A model generated the notes under the pieces. It was not told the DNA's origin. It saw nothing but the letters and a program-made list of their open reading frames with translations, and searched no databases. A DNA stretch of 64,000 bases from Rhabditoides inermis. Its lineage: Eukaryota > Nematoda > Chromadorea > Rhabditida > Rhabditidae. Below, one piece after another: positions 43,880-54,957 of this stretch (position 1 is its first letter; every line of letters starts with the position of its first letter). The position numbers were made by a program, and so were the translations under genes. The DNA lies in NCBI GenBank assembly GCA_963966185.1, contig CAWZYM010000294.1, positions 124,001-188,000 on the forward strand, in the 5' to 3' direction.

Positions 43880-44392
43880 GATTCGCCGAAAGAAAGTGTG
43901 GCGAGAAAGTGATAGTCGCGTCGAATTGCGAACCGCTTGATCAAACGCGAAGAGAAAGGGAAAGGGAATGCAACTTCATTCCGCCGTAAACAAACCCGAA
44001 TCACAAGTGAATGGGGACGAACCACGTTTTCCAGAGTTCTGGATGGCTTCGAGCGTCCTCCGGCGTTCCTTCTCCTCAACCAGTTTGCCCTGAACATGAC
44101 CTACAACTTCCTCTGCAACACCAAGAGCCTCCCCGGAGTCCACGAGAGGTGCGAGACCACCGACGACGCCTCATTTGCATATACATATTCAGGCTGATCT
44201 TCGTGACGCTGGACACTGTGGCGCGGGATGAGTTGCGGAAGCAGTGGCCGTCTATCCGCCAGTTCCACTGGCCCACTCCCTCCCTCTACGTGAGTCTAAT
44301 CCCAGCCGGATGTGCATAGTCAATCCAACCAGTCACTCACCGTCTACTAGTTCCTCTTGATCCACATAGCCCTTTATCCCTCCCGACTGCCG

Positions 44393-44454
<62 letters not shown>

Positions 44455-47400
44455 CCCTCTTTCTATTCCGGTCGAGTGCTCATCCCCGGTGTTCGCGCAT
44501 TGTGCCTCACCCCCACTGTCAGTCTGCTTCGCCACACTGCGCATCGGGGTCAGCGGCTCTAATGCCCGACATGTAGTGTCGTTTACAGCTGATTGTGCGT
44601 GGTGTGACGTGGTGCGCGGTGCGTCCTCGATGCACCGTGAGCCAACGGAAATGAGCGTAGGAAACTACGCGCGAGACATGTTTCGAAAGGGAAAGTGTGG
44701 GGGGAAGAAAGAGGTGAGACTGTCTGTCTGGGTGGTCTGGGCCACAGTTTGTCTCGACATAGATAAGCGGACTGGGTGGTCATCGCAACTCCATTTTGGG
44801 GGGCAAACTGTGAAAAATGCTGGAATGTAATGCGATCAATCATCAATCACGCTTCAACACGACAGTCAGCCACAATTCACGTGTGTGATGTTGACAGTTC
44901 AGAAACCGTTTTCGTTCGCCGAGGGACCGTACCAGACCATCTACCTGCTGCGCTCCAACCTAGCAGTATGCCTGCTGAGGAGGTATGCGAGAGAGAGAGA
45001 GAGAGAGGGGGGGAAGGAGAGAGAGAGAGTTCTTTTTGCAGAGGCAAGTCGTTCTGGATGATGCAGCAGGACACCTTCTGGCGCAAGAACCTCTTCGACC
45101 TGAAGTTGGAGGATGACATCTCCTATGACGCGCTCTTCGATCAGCTGGGCATCGACGAGAACAGCCACAGGGCCGAATGGGTCAACGGTCAGTGGGGGGG
45201 GGTTGTTTGTTTGTTGTTTGTTTGTTTATCTGATAACAAACATGTCCCGCAAATTTTGAAATATAATGTTAACATGATGGGTGATTGTCTGGTTTTAGTC
45301 CACGAGGTTATTAGTATTGCACTTCTTTTCCCCTTGTTATTCTTATCTTGAAACGTACTAGAAGTAGAAGTGTTGTGTTTTGTTTTTGACACTCATTATG
45401 GAACAGCGATTATCAATATCAATCCAATGCTATGCCACTATTAACGCTTGTTCTGAAACGTCCGCACATCGATTGATAGCGAATTGGATGGGGTGTGCTT
45501 GGCGCGCACTCTCGCTCCTCCCCTGACGCCACTGATTCGCACGACCTTGACACACTGACAGTGCAATAGTCTGTCACCCCTCTCTCTATCACCTATCCGC
45601 CTCGGGCTATCATAACGAAACGGTTGCTGGGGGCTATGACGTCACAGGTACATGCTGCCAAAACAGTACAAAGATCGCGTGAGCGAACAAGAAGAGCACA
45701 ATTCGTAAATGATCCGAACTATTGCGCATTACACGCATGGCGGGGTGACACGTGCTCAGATCAACTATCATTATCGATTGATGACGTCATGATTGCAGGA
45801 GCCAACTTCTTCGTTCGCGCCAACAACGACACGTTGAAGTTCTTCGAGGCATTGTCCGATAAGCTCGCGCATTGGTGAGAAGGGAGAGAGAAAGGGAGAG
45901 AGGGAAAGAGAGAGAGAGAGGGGAGGAGGAAGGAAGGAAGAGAGAGAGGGAGAGAGAGGGAAAGAGGGAGAGAGATAGAGAGAGGGAGAGGGAGAGAGAG
46001 GGGGGAGAGGGAGAAGGAGAGGGAGGGAGAGAGAGAGGGAGGGAGAGAGGGAGAGAGAGGAAAAGAGAAGGAGAGGGGGGAGAGAGGAAGAGAGGAAGAG
46101 AGAGAGAGAGAGGGAGAGAGAGAGAAGAGAGAGGAGAGAGAGAGAGAAAGAGAGAGAGAGGGAGAGAGAGAGAAATCCCTCTCTTCTTGCAGGTACACCC
46201 CGGACATGGGTGTGATGATCCACCAGTGCCACACGTGGGGCTCGCCCAAGTGCGCCTACATCAACCACAAGTCAGTTTTTTTTTTAAAAATTAAATTTGT
46301 TAGATGTTATTATTTTATTACAGGCGACCGATGATTCGTGTATGTGAACGATAATAATCAAAAACATGATGAAAGAGGAATTGAAGGGTTACGAGTAGAC
46401 ACGAATACAGTCAAACAGTGAAACGTATTACTGATCATTAAACCCAGTGACATCCAATCCCCAGAAGCTTTCTGTTCCTCACAGAGTAGTCGACCATGCC
46501 AAAGTTCACGCGAGAGAGGAGGTAGTCTGTAGAAAGAAGAATGACAACTATGGCAAGACCATTGAATGTTTTTGGCGTTGAATGATGTTTTGATAAGATC
46601 TGCCTAGGGATCTAAATGATCTGCTGCGTGAGTGGATCTTTCTGATCTCACTCTACTCACCCCTCCTCTTCTTCTGCTCCCACTCCTTTCTCTGTTCCTC
46701 CTTCTCTTCGCGAGACGTATACTTGCGAACAACACTGACAGAAACGTTCGGAAACAATGCAAACAGCTTACCTTCGGATCTTGTTGATGTGAGACATGAG
46801 GAGAGGAATCATTTGGGTGAATGAATAGAGTGATCACTGTCTTATGAGGTCGCGATTGGCGGGACCTGTCATTCCCTCTGGCACAGTGCAATAGATCTCT
46901 AGATCTCTTGTATAGGCTCTCTGTCTGTTGAAACAGTTGATCAGTCATTCCATGATTCACACATCTTCGTCGTTCATGTCTGACAGACAGACGGAATCGT
47001 ATCTCAAGCAGTCTTATGAGAAATAAGGCAAATAGAGGAATTTCGAATGCAAAGACTTCGCGATTGTTCTAGAAAATAGCGACGCTCACTGAAAACGAGT
47101 GACTGGGAATTTCGCAACAAAACATCGAACGAAATGCTCACCATAGCAAATTCCGCGCGCCCTCTCGATCAGAAAGCTCCGCACAAAATAGTACACGAGA
47201 AAGGCAGCCAACCTATAATCTTTATACATTTGTCACTCCCCCTGGTTCTACCTAGAAAGCTCGGACGGGATGTAGGTGTGAATCCAGGTGAACTCATCCT
47301 ATACAAACGGTCGTAACACTCGCTGTGCCATGGAGAACTTGACAGAGGATGCTAGATAGTGGAAGTAGGTAGAGAAGACAGACCGAACGAGCTCCATGCT

Positions 47401-48199
47401 GCGAGAGCTAATGAGTGAGTGAGAGTGATCGCGTTTAGGTCATGACCTCCGGCAAGCGTTACCTGCGGATTACCTTGATTTGGGGTATCGATTGATTATT
47501 GACTGATTTCAGGATCGGTCACTCGTGGGAGTGGATGTACACGGAGCAGGAGAACCCGCCGTATATCATGCAGCTGGACTGCGAGACCGACGGTGGGTAG
47601 ATCAGTGAGGGTAGACCAGTTAGAGTATAATAGTAGATCAGTTGTTGTTTGGTAGATCAATCAATCATGATATATCAGTAGACTACTTGTTGTTGTGATA
47701 CCGAGACATGATTCATTTCGAATTTCGCACGTTGGGAAGACGAATTGAGGAATTTAGCGGAGGAACCAGTTTCTCGTCTGACGAGAAAAGTGAGAGTTAC
47801 GACGGGTGCTCACTCAATATGTCATTTGCGCACGTTTTCACGAAAGTAGAACATGAAGAATAATAGGTTTGATTCTTCTGGTTTAGTCGGATGAATCTGG
47901 GGTCTGATGTCGAGAACAGTTTCGGGTTCTTGGATCTTGGATTACGAAAAAAAAACATGAATTTTTTTTCCAGGCGGCAGCAAGCTGCATCAGCTCGGCA
48001 AGTTCGGATTCCACTTTGTCAATCCCAACGGCACCTGCGACGAGGCAAAAGTACGGTATTACAGTAACCCGATTCAGCCACCGTAACTTATTATCGACTC
48101 TGTTGCAGGTTGAGCTGGCGCGGTACAAGATGGAGAACAAGGGCATCGAGGTGACACGCAACTGGCCCAGCTGGGGACGGCTGCAGTTCAAGGTATGAG

Positions 48200-48261
<62 letters not shown>

Positions 48262-50373
48262 CCTCTCTCTCCCTCTCTCTCCCTCTCTCATCTTTCATTT
48301 TCTTTCTCCATCTTTCTACGTCTTTGTAAATTGGAAACAAAATGAGACTATTGAGATATATTTCCTTGAATAATATCTATCACACGTGTGAAACGTACGC
48401 AAAAGAAAAAACAACATTCGGATAACATTAATTTTCCATTTCAGGTGTACTGGTGGATCGTGGATCAGATGATCCGCACTCCCATCATCGGTCCTATCAT
48501 CAAGCCCTACCTGCCCATGATCGGATTCATCCTCATGATCACCATGTAGATCAGCTGATCAGCTGATCAACTGATCACCGTCCCTTGAATTACCCCCGCC
48601 GACCGGTGGGGTAGGGGCGTTGTCTTTCACCAGATTCCTCCACTCCCTTAGTCTCCCACACACCTCCAGCTCATTTCGCATTTCCTCTCTCCTTCTCCTT
48701 CTTCTTTTCTGTACATCTCGTCATTGGGTATCCGCGAGAGAGTGTCGCAGTCTGCGACCGAATATAGAATATGACAACTATGACAACCACAATACAATGA
48801 AATAAATGAAGAACTATGATGATGTATGGAGCCTGCAATGATATTACAACAACTATAATTTTATTTGTAAGCGTCCTGAAAGAATATTACCTTTTCTCTA
48901 CAACGAAATGAATGATCGTGTCGTTATACTGGACCACAGCTCAAACAATGAATATGAAATGAATATTGAAACGAATATGTAATGAAATTATTAAATCAAT
49001 AATTTACAATACATACAATAACATATTTACTAGTTTTGTATGGAAAATCGTTTTCAAGGGCTCGGACGAGTGACGGTCGTTTTCTGACCCGGCAGTACAC
49101 TCCATCTCGCGTGGAGAGGTCATGGATCGAGATCCCCATCAAGGTGAGCGGTAAACCCGGCGCGAGTTTGCCGCGGCCGGCCCGTAACAGCGCGCCGCGG
49201 TCTGTCCTCGTCAGCTTTGCGCAGAGGCGATAACGTGACCAATGAGGCCTAGCCGAGGTGCGTTTATTGCTGGTTGAAAACTTTTCCCAATTGCCCGCGG
49301 CGTCCCCTGAAACATGGGTGGCGTACGCAATTTTTGAACGCCCGAAGGGGCTTACATATTCTGAATCGTCTACGTTCACGACAAATGCATGTAGGGAGCC
49401 TCGGCTCACAATTGTACTGTTATAGACGTACGATGCGTGCATCTTTGACAGAAACAGTGTGTATGACTCATATGAGTAAATATATATGTTTTTGTCCATT
49501 TATAATGTGATTGATAAGTTGGCATTTTGGTAGGCATTTCTATGATAGGGTTTGAGACTGACCGATACTCGATCCCTCGCAGATCTACCCGGATGGCCGT
49601 ATGTCATCCCTTCTCGCTCCCCTCCAGGAGGGAGACTCGGTCGACCTGCGAGGACCCGTCATAGATGAGGAGGTGGAGCTGGAGGGGAAGAAGGTGGGGG
49701 AAATTTTGTTTCGACTTGAATTCTTGCAGTAGAAAAAAGTAGTAGAATGACCTGCTTCTTTCCATTTGGACTGTGGTAAGGATGGTTGGACCTTCTTATT
49801 TTTCTCATTATGATAAGAATTCGTCATGTTATATTTCGTTTTCATAGAAATTCACGACATGCGAATGATTCATCCCGGTTGGTTTCCGTATGATTACGCA
49901 TTACGATAGAACATTAACAATGTTTTACTTCTCCTCACCTCCAGTTCCCCTCGGTGCTTGCCATCTGTGGGGGCACGGGGATCGCCCCACTGGTTCGCGT
50001 CGTCGACGCCCTCCTGGCAGACGACGACTACGAGGGACGCATCCGGCTCGTCATCTGCGTCCGAAGCGGCGAAGACGTCATATTCAGGTGAAGGACTACC
50101 GCGAAATGTTTCCATCAAATCTTTGTTGAATCACTGATGATTATAATTTTTATAAATACAGGGAGAAGCTTTCGGAATGGGCTCGCAACTACAACTGCGT
50201 CATCACCGTCTATTGCGGGAAGGAGGGAGGGGTGCGTATTCCATATACTAATGGTTCATTCAGATTCTGTTTCACCACTTTTTCGACAAGCAATTTCAGA
50301 GGAATGTTCCGCACTTGGTCAACACTGTGATCGGACGATTCGACGAGACCGCGTTTGCCAAGGAGGTACGGAT

Positions 50374-50418
<45 letters not shown>

Positions 50419-51125
50419 TTTCGACTTTGAACCGGTGTGCTTGTGACGACATTTGATATATCCGATTTCCCTTCGATTCTAGCCGCTACATAAACTTTAT
50501 AGCCATTCGCGCAAAACCATACACGGGACAGGGAAACGCATGGATTGCCAGATTCTCGCGTTTATATGTTCTCTATTTCTATCCTAATGGGTTTCCAATG
50601 GTCATTTCCCGAGGGTCAGTTGACGAGAGATATAGAGAGGCGAGAGAGCGCAGGGGCAGAAAGGAGCAGAGAGAATGCAATTTGATCCGGCGTTTCCCAC
50701 ACGCAGGCGGTTTCGAATTTATCCGCCGGAATTCCAATTATCCAATCAACTAATGGGCACTGTTGCGAAGAGGGACTTGCGATAGCGGTTATAGTAACGG
50801 CTATAACGGAAATGGAAACGAGCCCATGACTCATCGAATAATGACCAACCGAGAGAGGGAGAGAGACTGGGGGAGAGAGATAGTGAAAGAGAATGGATGA
50901 CGAAACTACAATGTGAAGTGGTTTGCACCCTCGTGGCCTCGTTATTTACGCGTGAATCACACGCTGCATTTTTGTACATACCGTAATCGACCCCTGAATC
51001 AGGCGGAAGCCGCCGCGCCGTCGCCTACCGTACTCGTCTGCGGACGCATCTCGCTGGAGAAAGACGTCGTAAATTATGCGAGTCGCTTCGGAATCCCGCA
51101 CGAACGCCGCATCCGATTCGCGTAG
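40269..51125 (+). CDS. CYB5RL: CYB5RL-like NADH-cytochrome b5 reductase, with 8.2-kb gene-bearing intron
   Basis: An FAD/NADH oxidoreductase of the cytochrome b5 reductase-like group. Start at ATG 40269, one base after TTCTCCAG. Exons: a Cys-rich N-terminus DCCGLSCKPCVFDLHQLDIL (oxidoreductase-like domain), MEEYRQFKIVSIRPLCHDTN, LPLGCHLILR (to 40813); then 49059 onward TSDGRFLTRQYTPSRVERSW with the FAD motif RQYTP, IYPDGRMSSLLAPLQEGDSV with RGP, FPSVLAICGGTGIAPLVRVV (NADH-binding GGTGIAP), RLVICVRSGEDVIF, RNVPHLVNTVIGRFDE, and PTVLVCGRISLEKDVVNYA, stop TAG 51123-51125. Phase 2 at the long intron (40814-49058) fits on both sides. pir-1 and a glycosyltransferase gene lie within that intron. Confidence 0.83.
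41060..42235 (-). CDS. pir-1: PIR-1/DUSP11-like RNA 5'-triphosphatase
   Basis: PIR-1/DUSP11 removes gamma/beta phosphates from 5'-triphosphate RNA; in C. elegans it works with Dicer and the ERI complex. Minus-strand exons: MAEDRPQERIEPHPAQNSLQ (ATG 42235, preceded by ATCTTTCAG-ATT, a trans-splice-like acceptor), an Arg/Gly-rich part NSPRGGGNFQHYRGGPRSGG (unusual at the N-terminus; RNA-binding RGG-like), WLKYDPIGKDIAGARFVAFK, GMVIDLTNTNRYYEKEDFEK, KIFCPGHEVNTREDIVHKF, the phosphatase loop GVHCTHGLNRTGYLIGRYLI (HCxxGxxRT) and ARGHPIERAPYKRTLQEA. Ends EEKNE, TAG at 41060-41062. Catalytic Cys and Arg are present. It lies in the reductase intron. Confidence 0.9.
42893..48549 (+). CDS. Type II membrane glycosyltransferase-like protein (nucleotide-diphospho-sugar transferase type)
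   Basis: The N-terminal exons give a cytosolic stretch and a transmembrane segment (PYYGFYLFWSAIIVF). The lumenal part has FVFGLLVLRKTQNAISAVRY, ERPPAFLLLNQFALNMTYNF, LIFVTLDTVARDELRKQWP, GPYQTIYLLRSNLAVCLL, GKSFWMMQQDTFWRKNLFDL, ANFFVRANNDTLKFFEALSD, YTPDMGVMIHQCHTWGSPKC, IGHSWEWMYTEQENPPYIMQ, KFGFHFVNPNGTCDEAK and a last exon ending PIIKPYLPMIGFILMITM, TAG at 48547-48549. The pattern MQQDTFW then NFF-RANDxTLxFFE resembles PF03407-type and nematode DUF-type transferases, where the Asp box binds the sugar nucleotide. Donor and acceptor are unknown. The whole gene lies in an intron of the reductase on the same strand. Confidence 0.68.
43136..43196 (+). repeat. (GA)n tract directly after a donor site
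   Basis: Begins GTGAGTGAGAGAG; the microsatellite appears to have grown from the donor itself. Confidence 0.85.
44396..44457 (+). repeat. (CT)n tract in glycosyltransferase intron
   Basis: Nearly pure CT run; no coding content. Confidence 0.95.
45876..46185 (+). repeat. ~300-bp purine-only GA tract filling an intron
   Basis: The intron between the exon ending SDKLAHW and the exon starting YTPDMGV consists almost only of G and A from just after its donor to within 25 bp of its acceptor. Minus-strand Ser/Leu-only frames here are artefacts. Confidence 0.95.
46438..46797 (-). CDS. Small (~62-codon) gene nested antisense in a glycosyltransferase intron
   Basis: Three exons whose phases fit exactly: MSHINKIR (ATG 46797, donor GTAAG), then VVRKYTSREEKEEQRKEWEQ with KKRR (acceptor CTGTCAG, donor GTGAGT), then DYLLSRVNFGMVDYSVRNRK and LLGIGCHWV with TAA at 46438-46440 (acceptor TTTCTACAG). 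The product is basic and helical in the middle with a C-terminal part that looks conserved rather than random. I do not know the family. It is missed by simple open-frame search because each exon is short. Additional upstream exons are possible. Confidence 0.6.
48199..48290 (+). repeat. (CT)n tract in glycosyltransferase intron
   Basis: Begins ten bases after the donor GTATGAGTAT; ~45 CT units with a few interruptions. Confidence 0.95.
48550..49058 (+). other. Glycosyltransferase 3' region inside the reductase intron
   Basis: Contains ATGAAATAAATGAAG near 48800 as a likely polyA signal, then AT-rich intron up to the unusual acceptor TTTTCAAG before the reductase exon. No further exon seen. 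Confidence 0.55.
50374..50413 (+). repeat. (CT)n tract in reductase intron
   Basis: Starts a few bases after the donor of the exon ending ETAFAKE. Confidence 0.9.
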
Positions 51126-54100
51126 TCCATCGATTGATATGGATTGATTCCCTTTTTATAGTTGTGATTACGCCCTCTTTACGTTCACTTGCCAAAGTTT
51201 GATGCCTTTGTTCTATACAGTGATAGGAGTCATGTGCCTTCGTATAAACATGTGATATGTTTCATTTGAATTCTCCGTTTACTCCAAAGTGCGTGGTTCA
51301 ACGCATCGTTTGAAGAGGCCGCCTCTCGCGCGCTTGAAAATCACCTGGTCGTATTAATCCGATAAGATAATAATTTACGCTACCAGACAGTGCGCGACCT
51401 ACTCAAGAAGTCAGCTGATAGTGGAGTGATAAGCCGCGTTTTTCGGGTTTGTTGAAATGGCGGCGAGTCACAAGGGCACAACGTCATGCGGAGGCCACTA
51501 TCAGTGGTGTTTATCTTCCCCATCTCACACCACCCGTATGACAAACCAATGATTCAGGGTTCAATCCAGTCGCGCGCTGCCAGACCGCGGTTCTTCTTGA
51601 TCATCTCCGACAATGACGGAAACGCCGGCACGCCCGTTGTCTCGCATCCATCATATTCGCACATACCCCATCACCGCCCGCGCGCATTCTGGTTTCGCGA
51701 CCTCATTTGCATATTATGTGATGCGCACGGCCGGTCTCTTCTCTCTCTCTCTCTCTCTCGGGTGTCGCTTACCCGATCTACCCGACACCCCTCCCGTCCC
51801 CGCCTGATCTACCACCTCTCGACCCATTCCCGCCTGATCTGCCACTCTTCGCGCGCGAGGTGGCAGGTTTTGTTTCGCCCCGCCCCCTGTTGAATCGAGG
51901 CAGTCGTGTGCACGTACTGTTTTGAGGCCAGACTGTAGTTGTCACTTTATTGTCTACCATTATCGATCGGTATTGATTGATTCTCACTGTTTTTGTAAGA
52001 TAGAAAGGATTCTTCAGCGATTTATTTAGAATAGCCATTAGTAATTGTTTTCAATCAATCAATCAATCAATTGTTTTCACGCTACACTTTTGATGAGTAC
52101 ACCGATTCGTTGAAAACGTGGCTAGCTTGCCAAATTCAAATTGTACCAGCGGCTCCTGTGTTTTCCATCATATTTTGCATTTCATGTTGATTCTGTAAAT
52201 TAATTTGTTATCTATCGTAATCAGCCGAAACTGAGGTAATTTTCTCGCGTATAGGCTCCGCTGCCAATGCCAAAATAGGCGCCGCTGCCAATTTCCTGCT
52301 CGTTTCCGGTGTACGACGTTTTTGCGCAAACCCCTTCTTATGACATCATCTATGATGAGGTCGGCGACCCTCGCGCGTCTTTGTAATTACTGTTTGCGCA
52401 CCACCCCATAAATCTATGATATCTAATTGATGTGTCGCGAAGGCTGACACTTCTCTCGCGTTTACGAACCGCCATTCGTCCGTATGTCTCGCGGGAGATC
52501 TCGTCAGACGATAAGCACATGTCGCTCGGCTTATATCTGGGAATGTAATCGCGTTCGAGAGCCTTCGTTCCAGTAGCCGCTCGTCGTCACTAGGATCAAT
52601 ACTCTCCCGCTACTCGTGAATCAATGGTGCGTTGGCTCCGCCCCTTCCTCACTCTCGCACCAAGCGAGTGAGAAACGGCTATTAGCATGACGCCGTTTGT
52701 TACTTCATCCAGCCTATTCGCTTGATTTATCCTTGTTCTGTGGAGATTGCCGCAGGGCGTCAGGATGTAACTAGTCCGTGTCGCTCATTGATTGCCTTGT
52801 GTTAGCCGCACGTGTCCCTTATTTTCGTGTGACGCAAGCCGAGGGGAGGAGAGGCCGGCCGCCTCGCATGTCGAAATCTCTCTTCTCGCTTCACGGAGTG
52901 CGCTGTGCGCCCTCTCTCGCTCACTCCGATGACTCACACGTCTCACCACAGTTTGTCTATGTTTATTCCACGCCCCACGTCGTCAGGCTCGCGTGATACA
53001 GAATCTGTGATTCATTTTTGTGTACCTCGTCACCGTCTCTCCTTCATTTTTGTGCGCGTATCTAAGAATACCGTGTCTGTGTACGGTTTGCGTGGGGGGT
53101 TTTCTTTCGCCGTCGGAGCTGACTCCGCCCGGTCTCTCTCTGCCCATTCGGGGATAGGCATCTGTACGATACTTGAATTCTTTCGGTCTGCCTGCCACAA
53201 CACTGCCGGCATGATACATGTTGCGGTTTGCACTACCGGGTTTGCCCGGCCGCCTAGTATCAATATTTGCCGCCGTCTAATCGCTGTTGCGTGGGTCGGC
53301 GGTAGGGACGCTGGCAACTGTGCATACTGTTGTTGGATCGGGTCGAGTAACGAGTGGGTGTCGTTTCACTCCGGGTCATTCCACCCCCAGCGGCCTCGTG
53401 TCCAGTCGACTGTCTGACCATCGATCCGACGTGTTTTTGTGGGACCGGAGAGCGGCTAGCTCAATTCGCCGGCGGAGAGACTGCACTTCTTGTGTCGCAT
53501 TAATACCTCTTGTCTCTCCTCCCGGACTCCCGCTATGGATAGCCAGAAACAATGTTCTCTGTTGTTTCACCAACGACAGTATCGTATCAGTTTAGTTGAT
53601 ACATGCTGATAATTCTTTTTTAAGCGGATTATTATTTGTAGTAGCGAGTAGTGGCATAGCGCGTGATTGATTGATTGATTGTTTGACATTGACATGTGTG
53701 ATTTATTAGTAGTGTGGTATGTGGATTATTAGTAGTGTGGTATGTGGACTATGTGTCCACTTGTTCGCTTCGTGAGCCGTGTCCGTGGTACACTCATGTG
53801 CTATCAGCTGATCTGTTTGTGTATATTGCGAGAGTGGAGAGATGAGAGAGACGCGAGATGCAAAAGAAGAGAGTGCTTTTGCTTTGACTGGCTCTCTTCT
53901 CTTGGGGTGAATAATGGGAATGTTCTCATGCCTTGCTCTTTTTGCCGTTTCATTCCTTTCACTTTCTCATCTCCTTTTGTCTCGCCGTCTGTCGTCTCGC
54001 CTCCTCTCTCCTCACCCATTTTTTCTCCGTCCACCCGCTGGCGTGTATTGCTCGTTCAAATGTGCGTGGTGGTGGGGTGGACGATCAATACTGCGCGTTT

Positions 54101-54883
54101 CGCGCTGTGTCCTCTCTTCTCTCTCCCCCCGTTTCCCTAGCCAGCCCTTGTGTTATGCCACCGCCTCTGTGAAACTGAAAATGGCTGGCGCGCGTCTAGC
54201 CGTGCCGCCTGGTCAGCCCCCCCCTCTCCCGCTTCCGCACTTTCATTTGTATAGTCGGCTTCTCTCGCAGGTGCGTGCTACCTGATGTTTAAACTGCTAA
54301 GAGGTGTCGAGTCTTTCTGACGCTGCTCGTTTATCCGTGAGCGGGGTCGCGGAGCGGCTGCGGCATGGGAACTCGATATACATGCGACGCGGCCGGGCGA
54401 CAGTTGTTGCCATGTTGCCAGGGTGGGCTCGCCGCCTGCACCCTCTCTCTCTCTCCCTCTCCCCTCCTCCCCTCTACCTCACTATTCTTTCGCCACACTC
54501 TCTTACATACACACATGCAATTCGATTTTGAGTGAATGTGCGTGTTGCCCATTTCGGGTGAGTGTATTATTTGCATTCCGATTGTGCCGTGTTTTTTCCG
54601 CTTCCTCGTTGTACGTTGTATTGGTTGTATAGCGGATTCTCTCGGATGTTCAGTTTTGTTTCGGTCATCAACATTCCTTTTTTGTTCTATTGGCCAGTGT
54701 TCGGTCCTCAACTTCCCCTCTTATGTGTGCATCGTTTGCTGGATGCACAGACGGCAAGTGAGCCAATCATTTGTCACTGCCCCTCGTGTTTTTGATGTTC
54801 TGATGTGTCTTGCGCGCGCCATGTCCTCTTGGTTATTGATTATATCTATTTACTTTTTGATTTGATTGATTGATTGATTGCAG
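51126..54883. other. 3.8-kb intergenic/upstream region, no gene recognised
   Basis: Between the reductase stop and the first recognised patched exon. It is CG-containing and pyrimidine-rich with no exon I can support. Local repeats: TAGGCNCCGCTGCCAATNNC twice near 52253-52293; TTATTAGTAGTGTGGTATGTGG twice at 53703-53749; GATTGATT runs near 53664 and 54863. It may hold patched 5' exons or regulatory DNA. Confidence 0.5.
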
Positions 54884-54957
54884 CGTGTGAGTGTCGGTGG
54901 CGTGGCGAGAGACTGCGCGTTTGTCGCTTGAAGATCATCTCCCACCCTCGGCTCAAC

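Noticed and set aside
45761..46268. Ser/Leu-repeat frames of 160+ codons
   Set aside because: Translate the purine-only intron of the glycosyltransferase; low complexity, no splice logic.
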